From Paraflavisolibacter caeni (GTDB lineage Bacteria; Bacteroidota; Bacteroidia; Chitinophagales; Chitinophagaceae): DNA of 64,000 nucleotides. This document shows, in pieces, positions 8,469 through 17,390 of this stretch. The DNA lies in NCBI RefSeq assembly GCF_025628885.1, contig NZ_JAOTIF010000016.1, positions 62,001-126,000 of the forward strand, written 5' to 3'. Within the stretch, counting starts at the first letter, position 1. Every line of letters starts with the position of its first letter. The notes under the pieces were generated by a model. It searched no databases, was not told where the DNA came from, and saw nothing but the letters and a program-made list of their open reading frames with translations. The position numbers were made by a program, and so were the translations under genes.

Positions 8469-9299
8469 TTATTGTTTTTGGTTTTCGGTAGTGAAGTTGA
8501 GTATTTGAAACAGATCAGCGTCTTTCAGGAAAGGCATTTTTTCACGTATTTGAATGAGGTGTTCTTTGTCAAGCGTAATGGTAAAAATATCTTCGTCGTG
8601 GGCTTTGTGATACAACACTTCGCCCAGAGCATTTACAACCATGCTGTCGCCACTGTGGTAAATATTATTGCCGTCATTGCCTGTGCGGTTCACTCCAATC
8701 ACATAACACTGGTTTTCAATGGCCCGGGCTTGCAAGAGGGTTTTCCAGGCATGACTTCTGCGTTCTGGCCAGTTGGCAACATAGATCAAGAGGTCGTATT
8801 CGGGACTGGCTCCATCTTCTTCTGTTTGCAGTGGCGACTGCCGTGACCAAACAGGAAATCGAAGATCGTAGCAAACCATCAGATTGATTTTCCAGCCGTT
8901 GGCAGAAGCAATCAATCGTTGGCTGCCGGGGGTATAAAACTGGTCTTCACCGGCGAAAGCAAACAGGTGGCGTTTATCATAAATACCGTACTTCCCATTA
9001 GGCAGCATCCAAATCAGCCTGTTGTAATAATAGCCTTCTTCTTCGATGATCAAACTTCCGGTAAGGGCAATTTTTTTGGCTGCAGCCACTTTCTTCATCC
9101 ACTGAACAGTTGGACCATCCATGGTTTCGGCAAACTGCTGCGGTTTCATGCTGAAGCCAGTGGAGAACATTTCGGGTAGTATAACCACTTGTGTTTTCTC
9201 CTGAATGGAAGCAATCTTTTGTTCCAGCATTTGCAGGTTGGCTTCTTTATTTTCCCAATGCAAGGCGGTTTGGATCAATGTGAAGGTAAGTGAAGACAT
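8469..9299 (-). CDS. Carbon-nitrogen hydrolase, omega-amidase (YafV/NIT2-like)
   Basis: 276 residues of the nitrilase superfamily. The Glu-Lys-Cys triad is visible: VILPEMFSTGFS (Glu), IYDKRHLFAFAGE (Lys) and LMVCYDLRFPVWSRQ (Cys). The segment pattern TGFSMKP and FAFAGEDQFYTPG matches the YafV/omega-amidase group, which hydrolyses alpha-ketoglutaramate and alpha-ketosuccinamate as a repair step after transamination. A methionine/glutamine-type aminotransferase that could produce such 2-oxo amides is encoded at 56771 in this window, but not adjacent. A TAACTTGC sequence lies just upstream of the ATG and could be a variant -7 element. Cytoplasmic. Confidence 0.87.
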   Translation of the reverse strand: MSSLTFTLIQTALHWENKEANLQMLEQKIASIQEKTQVVILPEMFSTGFSMKPQQFAETMDGPTVQWMKKVAAAKKIALTGSLIIEEEGYYYNRLIWMLPNGKYGIYDKRHLFAFAGEDQFYTPGSQRLIASANGWKINLMVCYDLRFPVWSRQSPLQTEEDGASPEYDLLIYVANWPERRSHAWKTLLQARAIENQCYVIGVNRTGNDGNNIYHSGDSMVVNALGEVLYHKAHDEDIFTITLDKEHLIQIREKMPFLKDADLFQILNFTTENQKQ

Positions 9300-9323
9300 G
9301 GATGCAAGTTAATGGGTCTTGGG

Positions 9324-11078
9324 TTATTGCTTTGAGGCCAATTTGGGATTAGCACCAATCGTTTCCAATATCCCTGTAAGTATTGTTTTCCATACCAGGT
9401 TACTAAATCCAGGATTTGGGCTCGGCTGAAACTCTATAATAGGCTCTCGTGGGGGTTCATTTTTTTGGGGGTTGTTATTCTTTATTATAAAGGTATTGGC
9501 AAATAAACCTATTAACCCTTTTTTGTCTAGCCCCTGCTCATCCTTTTCCTTTTCATACAATGAAAGTTTCAGATCGTTGTAGCGCATCAAGATCTTACCA
9601 GTTGTTTTGTACTCATTGCCTTGGATATGCACTTTTGTATTTTCCAACCTGCCTTTCTCCACTTTGAACAAGCCAAGAGGCATGGCAAAACTGTTGACAA
9701 GACTTCCATTAAAACCGGCTACATTGAAGTCTGCTGAAAAGTTACCACTCTTGTAGTTTACTAAATCAAATGTAAGCGAAGCCGTAATAGGCATCTGGCG
9801 CATCAACTTACCCGATGCATTTACATTTGCCTGTCTCTTCTGCCGGATATATTGCTTCATATTGGTAAGATGAGACGAATTGATATATACATTACTAAAA
9901 TAAACGAATCCTTTTTGCTTAGATACCGGGTTATACTCCTCATAGGTTAGATCAAGATTCCGCACATTCAGCCTTTTCAAATAGACCTGCATAGGCAACT
10001 TCATTAACAGCTGGTTGAGGAAAGAACTCTCTTTAGGTTTTGATGGTAAGGAGCGGTCCATAGAAACTTTCAACCTTGGGTTGCTGATGTCTACTTTATC
10101 TGCGATGCAGCGCTCCTTATTCATAAAGCTCCACCAGTCTATATTATGAACCAATATCCTGGGTATTGACAGATCGTACAGTTCAGGTTGATACAACACT
10201 CCTTTTTTGTGCTCCTGCTTTTTATATTCGGATGAAAGTGAAACATTATCAAGGGTCATCAAACGCTTCGGGGCTTCAATTGTAATTGTAGCTATTTTAA
10301 ACCGGTATAAATTATCAGCACTTCTGGTCGCATAATTGCGCATGGTCAAAAGCGCTCTTTTGGCAAATAAAAAGCGGTCTGTCGAGTTTTGTGTCGTAGA
10401 ATCAATCAATATATCGTGAAAGCGGAGTACGACATCATTGAACTTTGTTTTCTTGTTTTTATTTTTTACGTCATAACTGATGACAGAGCCTCCCTCAACA
10501 GTCAGTTTTGTAACTGCCAGTTTTTGAATATGTTGTTTGATACGCTGATAGAGATTTTCCGTATCCATGGATTTCCTTTTATTATAAGCTCTTTTTTGAT
10601 GGTAGATTTCAATAAAAGGAGCAATGATATTCAACGAGTTGAAGGTCATTGTTTTGTTGTTCATGACATCGTCTATATTAATGCCATTCAACTTAATGGA
10701 GCGAAGGGAAATAGCGAACACATCATCAGGAGCCTGCTTCGAGTTGTCCAACGCAGCTAATGCATTTTTGTCGGGAGAAAGCTTTACGTTCATTAGCGTT
10801 ACTGTTGATTCCAGCACATCTACCACCATGCTATCCATGGTTAGATCGTACAAGCCTTTGGATCCGTCTTTTACCAACTGCTGCAATCTTTTTTTGAACA
10901 GGGGCCGCAGGTCCAGGATCGTATCCAGATTTTTAGCCGGAGCAGCAAAAGCACTATTTTCCACATCTTCTATTGCTCCTGCCTGCCTGATATCCGCCTT
11001 CAAAGAAAAGCGTGTAAAAAGATATGCAGCTATCACGAACCCTCCAATTATCAGCAATAAGATGTAAAGCTTTTTCAT
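9324..11078 (-). CDS. AsmA-like membrane-anchored protein, function unknown
   Basis: 584 residues. One N-terminal membrane anchor (about residues 3-22, MKKLYILLLIIGGFVIAAYL) is followed by a large soluble region of repeated beta-strand units such as VTLMNVKLSP, ISLRSIKLNGINI, LTVEGGSVISYD, LKVSMDRSL and LNVRNLDLTYEE. This pattern of short hydrophobic strands ending in D or N is typical of AsmA/DUF748-type proteins, which form long lipid-transfer grooves in the periplasm. Assignment rests on the overall pattern, not on a single motif. Minus-strand gene 24 nt downstream of the omega-amidase start, with a 418-nt non-coding stretch upstream. Confidence 0.6.
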   Translation of the reverse strand: MKKLYILLLIIGGFVIAAYLFTRFSLKADIRQAGAIEDVENSAFAAPAKNLDTILDLRPLFKKRLQQLVKDGSKGLYDLTMDSMVVDVLESTVTLMNVKLSPDKNALAALDNSKQAPDDVFAISLRSIKLNGINIDDVMNNKTMTFNSLNIIAPFIEIYHQKRAYNKRKSMDTENLYQRIKQHIQKLAVTKLTVEGGSVISYDVKNKNKKTKFNDVVLRFHDILIDSTTQNSTDRFLFAKRALLTMRNYATRSADNLYRFKIATITIEAPKRLMTLDNVSLSSEYKKQEHKKGVLYQPELYDLSIPRILVHNIDWWSFMNKERCIADKVDISNPRLKVSMDRSLPSKPKESSFLNQLLMKLPMQVYLKRLNVRNLDLTYEEYNPVSKQKGFVYFSNVYINSSHLTNMKQYIRQKRQANVNASGKLMRQMPITASLTFDLVNYKSGNFSADFNVAGFNGSLVNSFAMPLGLFKVEKGRLENTKVHIQGNEYKTTGKILMRYNDLKLSLYEKEKDEQGLDKKGLIGLFANTFIIKNNNPQKNEPPREPIIEFQPSPNPGFSNLVWKTILTGILETIGANPKLASKQ

Positions 11079-11496
11079 CAGGGCTGAAATAGTTCAAAGA
11101 TTAAACCACAGATGAAATGATGAATTGTGAATAGTCAATTGTGAATTTGTATGGAAGTGACTATTGTTTTTAGTTGTCCAGGTGTGAAAGGGAAATGAAG
11201 AGGATTGATGATGTGCTGAGTAATGTAGATAGTGAGGAGTAAACGGGAAGTCGGTAGGGCTTAAGTATGCCTTACATACGGGGTTGATACGGAGTATACA
11301 GGGAGCATGTATGTAGCATGTACGGCTGATGTTTACTATAACTCTACTATATGTTTACTATAACTTTACTGTAAGTTTTCTATAAGATTACTATAAAGGG
11401 GTGGTTTATAAGTTTATGGTGTATTGGGAAATAGCAATTGAGAATTGATAGTTAGGAATTAGGAGCTTGGCAGAGGGTAGATGGATAAGTAGGTAA
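11079..11496. other. Non-coding stretch with short repeats
   Basis: 418 nt between two minus-strand genes. No convincing gene is present. It contains near-repeats of AATTGTGAAT (about 11122-11150), duplicated GCATGTA words around 11305-11320, and a six-unit 11-bp tandem repeat at 11331-11396, which is listed separately. Confidence 0.5.
11331..11396. repeat. Six tandem 11-bp units, consensus GTTTACTATAA
   Basis: Read directly: GTTTACTATAA, CTCTACTATAT, GTTTACTATAA, CTTTACTGTAA, GTTTTCTATAA, GATTACTATAA with no spacers. The period of 11 bp is one helical turn, so all units face the same side of the DNA. It could be a protein-binding array or simple repeat expansion; the function is unknown. 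Confidence 0.75.
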
Positions 11497-12291
11497 TTAT
11501 TGACAATTTATAGTTGTAAAGGAGAAGTTATTTCCATTCCGGGAGATTGCTGTCCGTAATATGTAGAAGGCTCCATTGGCATGCTGCTTTAATAAAGAGA
11601 TTCCTGTATTATACTTTTCCAATAGGAAGGCTAAGGCCATTTCATCGGTACAGCCATGGCCATATTTCATTTCTCTAAACTCATCTACCAGAGCCTCTGG
11701 GAATTTGGGTGAACAACCGAAGCATCCAGACAGGTCGCGTGGGTATTTTACATTGAAAGAGTTTGCGGCTGAAGCATTCGTTATTACTAAGGCATACACA
11801 GTATTATTTTGTGTTACGACAAACCGAGCATTGTAGTCTTTCTGTTTTTGATTAATATCTATTAAACCATATAGGTCACCAGCATCGGGCGGATGATTAC
11901 CCGGATGATTATGCAGATCAGCAAAAGCATTAGCCATGTTTGGCACAGTGCTATTGGATTGTGCACCCGAATTCAGGAACGAGGTTAAAATGTTGTTTTT
12001 ATCGTCTTTTCCAAAAGCAATGACATGCTCTTTTCCTTTATTTAGAAAGGCTGTTTGTATTTGGTTCAAAGCCGTTACGTACTGGTCTGTTTTCGAAAAA
12101 GCGGTTACAGTTTCTAAGGCAGCTTTTGCTTCTATACAAGGATCTAACCGGGATATGGCTAGGCCAGAATCTGAAGTTAGAGTGCTATTGGAGGTAACAG
12201 GTGTTGACTGATGCGGCCTCAAAGATCCGGACTGCGCGTAAAGACAGGAGAAGAACCACTGTAAAACAATAATATGCAGGATTTTAGTCAT
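11497..12291 (-). CDS. Secreted protein with a JAMM/JAB-like metalloprotease motif
   Basis: 264 residues. The N-terminus MTKILHIIVLQWFFSCLYAQ is a signal peptide. Around residue 127 there is HNHPGNHPPDAGDL, close to the JAMM motif HxHx7SxxD but one residue shorter and with Asp or Pro in place of Ser; H127, H129 and D139 could bind zinc, and E88 (GKEHVIAFG) is placed like the catalytic Glu. The C-terminal part has CFGCSP and several aromatic strands. JAB-like domains are known as deubiquitinase-type isopeptidases and as toxin domains at the ends of Rhs proteins; this one stands alone and is exported. The family name is not certain. TATTTTG-like sequence lies upstream of the ATG. Confidence 0.6.
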   Translation of the reverse strand: MTKILHIIVLQWFFSCLYAQSGSLRPHQSTPVTSNSTLTSDSGLAISRLDPCIEAKAALETVTAFSKTDQYVTALNQIQTAFLNKGKEHVIAFGKDDKNNILTSFLNSGAQSNSTVPNMANAFADLHNHPGNHPPDAGDLYGLIDINQKQKDYNARFVVTQNNTVYALVITNASAANSFNVKYPRDLSGCFGCSPKFPEALVDEFREMKYGHGCTDEMALAFLLEKYNTGISLLKQHANGAFYILRTAISRNGNNFSFTTINCQ

Positions 12292-12353
12292 TACTGTAAT
12301 TGTCTGCAGCCAAATGCAAAATATAGTGACTAATCGGCTAATTGAGTTTGAAA

Positions 12354-14471
12354 TTATTTCAGCAACTGAAACACTGCAAAACTAAGAACATAGGCCAAGG
12401 CTGTCATATAAGCCAGTTGGATCATAGGCCATTTCCAGCTCCTGGTTTCACGGCGGACAATTGCCAGTGTACTCATACATTGCATGGCGAAGACATAGAA
12501 GATCATCAGCGACAAGCCAGCAGCGAGTGTAAATACGGGTGTGCCATCAGGCCATTTGGCGGCTTTCATTTTGTCACGGAGTCTCAGGCCTTCCTCGTCA
12601 TCGCCAACACTGTACAGGGTGGCCATGGTACCTACGAATACCTCACGGGCAGCAAAGGAGGTTACAATGGCAATGCCGACTTTCCAATCGAAGCCTAAGG
12701 GTTTAATCGCCGGTTCCAAGCTTTTACCAAGCAGGCCGGCATAGGAATTCTCCAGTTTAGCTGCATGGTATATGTTTTCCACCTGGGCAACAGGTAAAAC
12801 CTGTGCAGCTTTAGCCTGCATGTATTGGGCTTCCACCATTTTCATTTTATTCGCCGGACCATAAGAGCTTAATCCCCAAAGCAGAAGACTAATGATCATG
12901 ATGATCTTACCAGCATCGAAGACAAAAATCTTTGCCTTGCTGATCATGGTGTGCATGATATTGTTCCAGCGCGGTGCGTGGTATGTAGGCAATTCGAGGA
13001 TAAAAAAGCTTTTCTCTTTAATATTGATAAACCACTTGGCCACATAAGCCACCAACATAGCCATCAACAGTCCTAGCAAATACAGGCCCATCATTACCAG
13101 ACCTTGCAACCCTAAAAAGCCAAAGAAATATACTTTGGGAATGACCAGGCCGATCAGGATTGTATAAACAGGCAGTCGTGCTGAACAGCTCATCAAAGGA
13201 GTGACAAGTATGGTCAGTAGCCGTTCTTTTTTATTTTCAATATTTCTTGCCGACATGATAGCGGGTACTGCACATGCAAAACCGCTGATCAAGGGCATCA
13301 CACTCTTCCCATTCAGCCCCACGCTACGCATCAGCCGGTCTGTCAGAAAGGAAATACGTGCCATATAGCCAGTATCTTCCAACAGTGTAATCAGGCCAAA
13401 CAATATCATGATCTGGGGTACAAAAACCAATATCCCACTTAAACCAGCAATAATTCCATTGATAAAGAGGTCGCTCCACCATTTTTGGGGCAAAATGCCA
13501 GACAGCCAGTTACCTGCAGTTGAAAATCCCAGTTCAATCCAATCCATTGGATATTGAGCCAAAAGAAACACGCACTGGAATAAAAGGAACAAAACGGCTA
13601 ACAGGATCAGGTAACCCCCATAGCGGTGCAAAAGAATATTGTCCAGCTTGTTAGTAAATAGCGTTTGTTCCAAAGGATCAGGCTCTGCTACAGAATTCTG
13701 CATAATATGCTTGATGCGGGAGTAGCGCTGTAAGATTTCTGAGGCCTGGGTTTTGGTATGGTTGAAGCTGTACTTTTCTTCAATGCCTTCAATTGTATCC
13801 TGGGTATCTGAGTCAAAATTGAAATGCTCGTGGTTGATCAGCAGGTGGATGGCTTTATAGTCACTTACCTCAGGAAATACCTTCTGCAAGTCCCCAATAG
13901 ATTCCTTTGCAAGGGAACGATTATCAATAAAATCACGCACAGGAACCTGGTAGAGGTTGAGGGCGGTCTGTTCAATTGCTTTTTTCAGCTGGGGAATGCC
14001 TTTGTTCTTACGAGGGTTCACAGAAACTACAGGAACGCCCAATTCCCGCTCCAATTCTGCCAGGTCGATCATGATACCTTTTTTCTTGGCCATGTCCACC
14101 ATGGATAAGGCTACGACGACGGGTTTTTTCAGATCTATAATCTGTGTGCAGAAGAGCAGATTGCGTTTCAGGTTGCTGGCATCAACCACCACCACATATA
14201 TATCTGCATGGATATCACTATCCTGATGGAGTAAAACTTTATAACTAATCCACTCATCGGGACGTTTAGGGTATAAACTATAAGTACCGGGCAGGTCAAT
14301 TACATTCGCTGACAGGTCTTCCGACAGATTTGTATATCCTGTTTTTTTATCCACAGTAACCCCAGGAAAATTGCCCACCTTTTGATTCAAGCCAGTCAGG
14401 CTATTGAACAATGAGGTTTTACCACAATTTGGATTACCCACTAAAGCTATATGTAAAGGACGGTTTGCCAC
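12354..14471 (-). CDS. feoB: Ferrous iron transporter B
   Basis: 705 residues. The N-terminal G domain has GNPNCGKTSLFN (G1, residues 11-22), DLPGTYSLYP (G3) and VVALSMVDMAKK (G4). The membrane part has two Gate-like regions, including GFACAVPAIMSARNIENKKE and MSCSARLPVYTILIG with the conserved Cys residues, and FAAREVFVGTMATLY. FeoB imports Fe2+ across the inner membrane under GTP control. The start is GTG at 14471, 11 nt after a perfect TAAATTTG element; the next codons ANRPLHIALVGNPNCGKT fit the family start. No feoA gene is adjacent; a feoA gene lies at 30359-30583. Overall length is normal for Bacteroidota. Confidence 0.95.
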   Translation of the reverse strand: MANRPLHIALVGNPNCGKTSLFNSLTGLNQKVGNFPGVTVDKKTGYTNLSEDLSANVIDLPGTYSLYPKRPDEWISYKVLLHQDSDIHADIYVVVVDASNLKRNLLFCTQIIDLKKPVVVALSMVDMAKKKGIMIDLAELERELGVPVVSVNPRKNKGIPQLKKAIEQTALNLYQVPVRDFIDNRSLAKESIGDLQKVFPEVSDYKAIHLLINHEHFNFDSDTQDTIEGIEEKYSFNHTKTQASEILQRYSRIKHIMQNSVAEPDPLEQTLFTNKLDNILLHRYGGYLILLAVLFLLFQCVFLLAQYPMDWIELGFSTAGNWLSGILPQKWWSDLFINGIIAGLSGILVFVPQIMILFGLITLLEDTGYMARISFLTDRLMRSVGLNGKSVMPLISGFACAVPAIMSARNIENKKERLLTILVTPLMSCSARLPVYTILIGLVIPKVYFFGFLGLQGLVMMGLYLLGLLMAMLVAYVAKWFINIKEKSFFILELPTYHAPRWNNIMHTMISKAKIFVFDAGKIIMIISLLLWGLSSYGPANKMKMVEAQYMQAKAAQVLPVAQVENIYHAAKLENSYAGLLGKSLEPAIKPLGFDWKVGIAIVTSFAAREVFVGTMATLYSVGDDEEGLRLRDKMKAAKWPDGTPVFTLAAGLSLMIFYVFAMQCMSTLAIVRRETRSWKWPMIQLAYMTALAYVLSFAVFQLLK

Positions 14472-14482
14472 TAATTGGTGTG

Positions 14483-14490
14483 CAAATTTA
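14483..14490 (-). promoter_or_regulatory. -7 promoter element (TAAATTTG) of feoB
   Basis: Exact TAnnTTTG match, 11 nt before the GTG start, giving a predicted leader of only a few nucleotides and supporting the GTG as start. Confidence 0.55.
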
Positions 14491-14657
14491 GAAGCCTTAC
14501 TGTAGAGACATTTACGAAATCAGGAGTATTTATGAAATCTGGGAAAAGTTTAACACCCCTTGTTAAAGGAAAGTTGAAGGGGTCACAAGTTTACGAGTTA
14601 AAATATTCCACCTGATATTTTTCAAATTTTGATAACTCTAGGCAAACAACCATTGAA

Positions 14658-14665
14658 TACCTTTG
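14658..14665 (+). promoter_or_regulatory. -7 promoter element (TACCTTTG) of the M28 peptidase gene
   Basis: Exact TAnnTTTG match that overlaps an in-frame TTG at 14663. The overlap rules that TTG out as a start and favours the ATG at 14693, 27 nt downstream. Confidence 0.55.
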
Positions 14666-14692
14666 TGCCTCTATATTGAAAGATTTATTGGA

Positions 14693-16351
14693 ATGCGGAA
14701 TTATTTTCTTATTTTATTTCTCCTGATTTTTGGCGCAACTGAGGCCCAAAAGCTAAAAAAAGAGGACAAACAATTAGTAGCGAATTTGCAGGCTCACATT
14801 CAGTACCTGGCCAGTGATGAATTACAAGGCCGTAGAACAGGCACACAAGGTGAAGCCCTTGCAATGAAATATATCAGTGACAAGTTCAAAGGCGTTGGCC
14901 TGGCACCCAAAGGCACCAACGACTACCTGCAGCCTTTTGTCATCAATGAAGGAAAACAAGTCAACCCCTCTACCCACCTTATTGTCGGGGGACAAGCGCT
15001 TACCTTGTATAAAGACTTTTTCCCTTTAGCCTTTAGCGGAAACGCTTCCCTGGAAGCGCTTCCTTCTATGGCTATCCAGGAAGTGCAAATGCCCTGGTTC
15101 TGGGACATTAAGGAAGTAGTTGAAGAAAACAAGGGCAATCCTCATTGGGATGTATACGCCGCCATAGAGAAAAAAGCTGAAGACGCCCAAAAGAAAAGCG
15201 CTACGGCATTATTTGTTTTCAACACCTCAGCAACCAAGGACAATATCCAGTTCAAAGGAAGCGAGCGACCCTCCCAGTTATCTATACCCGTCGTTTATTT
15301 AACCAAAGAAGCCGTTTCTAAATATTTTAATGATGAATCGGCAACCCTGGATATTAAATTAAAGACAGATATCAGTCCGAAGAGCAGGACAGGCAATAAC
15401 GTTATTGGCTTTATTGACAATGGAGCACCAACGACCATTGTTTTTGGCGCCCACTTTGATCACCTAGGCTTAGGCGAAGATGGTAATTCATTGCAACAGG
15501 GATCAAAAGATATTCACAATGGTGCTGATGACAACGCCAGCGGTATATCTGCCCTGATAGAACTTGCCCGAATGCTCAAAGCATCTTCTCTGAAGCAAAA
15601 CAATTACCTGTTTGTAGCTTTTTCGGGCGAAGAGCAGGGATTGTACGGATCGAAATACTTTACAGAAAACCCTACGGTTGATCTTGGTTCTGTTAGCTAC
15701 ATGATCAATATGGATATGATCGGGCGGCTGAATCCATCCAGTCCTGTACTGACAGTTGGTGGCTTTGGCACTTCGCCATCCTGGGGCGCTGTGTATAACG
15801 CAACTGGCAAAAAGTCTATTTATAAAGGAGCGTTGCAGTTCCGCTTTGACTCCAGTGGTGTAGGTCCCAGCGACCATACTTCTTTTTACCGTAAAAGCAT
15901 CCCTGTGCTGTTTTATTTTACCGGCCTTCATAGTGACTATCATAAGCCTACAGATGATGCCGACAAAATCAATTACACGGGTGAACTGCAGGTGATCAAA
16001 CACATCTACAGCCTTGTAGAAGTGCAAAGCAGAAATGCGGGAAAGGTTGCATTTACTCCTACCAAAGAAATGCAGATGAATGCAACTGCTTCATTTAAGG
16101 TAACCTTAGGCATTATGCCCGATTACAGCTTCAGTGGTAATGGGGTGCGCGTGGATGGAGTGACAGAAGGCCGTCCAGCTCAAAAAGCAGGTTTAAAGGC
16201 GGGTGATGTTATTGTAAAACTTGGCGACCATGCTATTGGTTCCCTCGAGAGCTATATGGAAGCCCTCAGCAAGTTTAACAAAGGAGACAAAACAACAGTA
16301 TATTACAACCGCGGAAGTGAGAATCACTCCTCTCCGGTTGAGTTCCAATAA
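14693..16351 (+). CDS. M28 family zinc aminopeptidase with C-terminal PDZ domain, exported
   Basis: 552 residues from the ATG at 14693, which opens a clear signal peptide (MRNYFLILFLLIFGATEAQ). Zinc ligands of the M28 family are all visible: FGAHFDHLGLG (HxDH), NGADDNASGISAL (bridging Asp), AFSGEEQGLYGS (catalytic and metal Glu), NMDMIGRL (Asp) and HSDYHKPTDDADK (His). A protease-associated insert lies before the catalytic core. The last 90 residues (GVRVDGVTEGRPAQKAGLKA, VIVKLGDHAIG) form a PDZ domain. It should remove N-terminal residues from peptides in the periplasm or outside the cell. The next gene begins 19 nt after the stop. Confidence 0.9.
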   Translation: MRNYFLILFLLIFGATEAQKLKKEDKQLVANLQAHIQYLASDELQGRRTGTQGEALAMKYISDKFKGVGLAPKGTNDYLQPFVINEGKQVNPSTHLIVGGQALTLYKDFFPLAFSGNASLEALPSMAIQEVQMPWFWDIKEVVEENKGNPHWDVYAAIEKKAEDAQKKSATALFVFNTSATKDNIQFKGSERPSQLSIPVVYLTKEAVSKYFNDESATLDIKLKTDISPKSRTGNNVIGFIDNGAPTTIVFGAHFDHLGLGEDGNSLQQGSKDIHNGADDNASGISALIELARMLKASSLKQNNYLFVAFSGEEQGLYGSKYFTENPTVDLGSVSYMINMDMIGRLNPSSPVLTVGGFGTSPSWGAVYNATGKKSIYKGALQFRFDSSGVGPSDHTSFYRKSIPVLFYFTGLHSDYHKPTDDADKINYTGELQVIKHIYSLVEVQSRNAGKVAFTPTKEMQMNATASFKVTLGIMPDYSFSGNGVRVDGVTEGRPAQKAGLKAGDVIVKLGDHAIGSLESYMEALSKFNKGDKTTVYYNRGSENHSSPVEFQ

Positions 16352-16370
16352 GGCGACCAAAGCTATCTGT

Positions 16371-16805
16371 ATGCGACTTATACTTGATCACAAAGACCTG
16401 ACTGATAGCTTCTTTGAAGATACCAGGCTATTGGGTATTATGGCACCTGTCAAAGACTACCAGTTTTGCTGGCAGTTGAATAATTTATTTGGATTTGATT
16501 TCAGGATCAATAATGATATAGAAATTCAACTGACCCGCAAACAGCGTCACTACTTTTTTGCTGTGTATGAATTTGCCGAGAAGTACAACTCGCTGGTGCA
16601 TTATCTATACAACAATCAATTTGACGGGGAGTATCTACTACCCGAGTTTAAGCACCTGGACTTCCTATGGCTGCTGAAAGGTGACGTGGTTAGTGATTAT
16701 GCTTTGTTGCAGTTGATCAACTCCCTCCGTACACTTAAGGGAGTGCAACTTGTGGTTGAACTCACTGATGAAAAGATCAGGAATAAAGAGCACCTGGTAT
16801 TTTAA
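16371..16805 (+). CDS. IPExxxVDY family protein
   Basis: 144 residues from the ATG at 16371; longer readings that begin inside the M28 gene are not credible. The defining motif of this Bacteroidota family is present in variant form as LPEFKHLDF (about residues 89-97). The N-terminal part has TRLLGIMAPVKDYQFCWQLN, which is also family-like. No catalytic residues are known for the family and its role is unknown; in other genomes it is a small cytoplasmic protein. The gene starts 19 nt after the M28 peptidase stop, so translation may be coupled to it. Confidence 0.75.
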   Translation: MRLILDHKDLTDSFFEDTRLLGIMAPVKDYQFCWQLNNLFGFDFRINNDIEIQLTRKQRHYFFAVYEFAEKYNSLVHYLYNNQFDGEYLLPEFKHLDFLWLLKGDVVSDYALLQLINSLRTLKGVQLVVELTDEKIRNKEHLVF

Positions 16806-16921
16806 ACAGTAATCCATTAGAATGCTGCAAGTTGTGAGGATGTGGCCATGTAATCAAGGAATTATTGTAACTTGTAAGTAGAAATATCATTTCAGCTAAT
16901 TATCAAATCATCTTTTACACC

Positions 16922-17158
16922 ATGGCATGGCAGGAAAAAGATAACTCCCTTTACCAAAAGCTAGAATTTAAAGACTTCAACGAAGCTTTTGGCTTCATGA
17001 GCCGTGTGGCAATGATCGCTGAAAAAATGAACCACCATCCTAAGTGGACCAATGTATGGAATACTGTGGAATTTTGGCTTTCTACACATGATGCTGGCGA
17101 CATTGTTACTGACAGAGATCGTAAACTGGCAGAAAAGATAGATGCGCTTCTTAAGTAG
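16922..17158 (+). CDS. phhB: 4a-hydroxytetrahydrobiopterin dehydratase (pterin-4a-carbinolamine dehydratase)
   Basis: 78 residues. The family signature [27 protein letters not shown] (two parts: MNHHP and STHDAG) is intact and the Asp-rich C-terminus [13 protein letters not shown] matches. It dehydrates the 4a-hydroxy-pterin formed by aromatic amino-acid hydroxylases. The protein lacks about 15-20 N-terminal residues compared with typical members of about 95, but the active-site histidines are all in the retained part, and short Bacteroidota versions of this kind are known. No hydroxylase gene is in the window. Confidence 0.88.
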   Translation: MAWQEKDNSLYQKLEFKDFNEAFGFMSRVAMIAEKMNHHPKWTNVWNTVEFWLSTHDAGDIVTDRDRKLAEKIDALLK

Positions 17159-17390
17159 AACCTATAGTTGGCTACTTTAATTGCTTCTTACAATTATGAA
17201 TCCCACAGGATTACACTGCTCAGTGTGATTCATTTAACAGGCATGTACAATTTGTTTTGCTAAACAATCAGACTATTTAGCAAATTTCATAATATATGTT
17301 AACCTTGGGTTAATTGTGATGAGAGGCTGTTCCCTGTTATATAACGGAAACGCCTAAGTGATAATTTTACATATCTAACTGCTCTTAAAT

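Noticed and set aside
14567-14592. CCCCTT...AAGGGG inverted repeat between feoB and the M28 gene as an iron operator
   Set aside because: The half-sites are short and do not resemble a known iron-regulator box; support is too weak.
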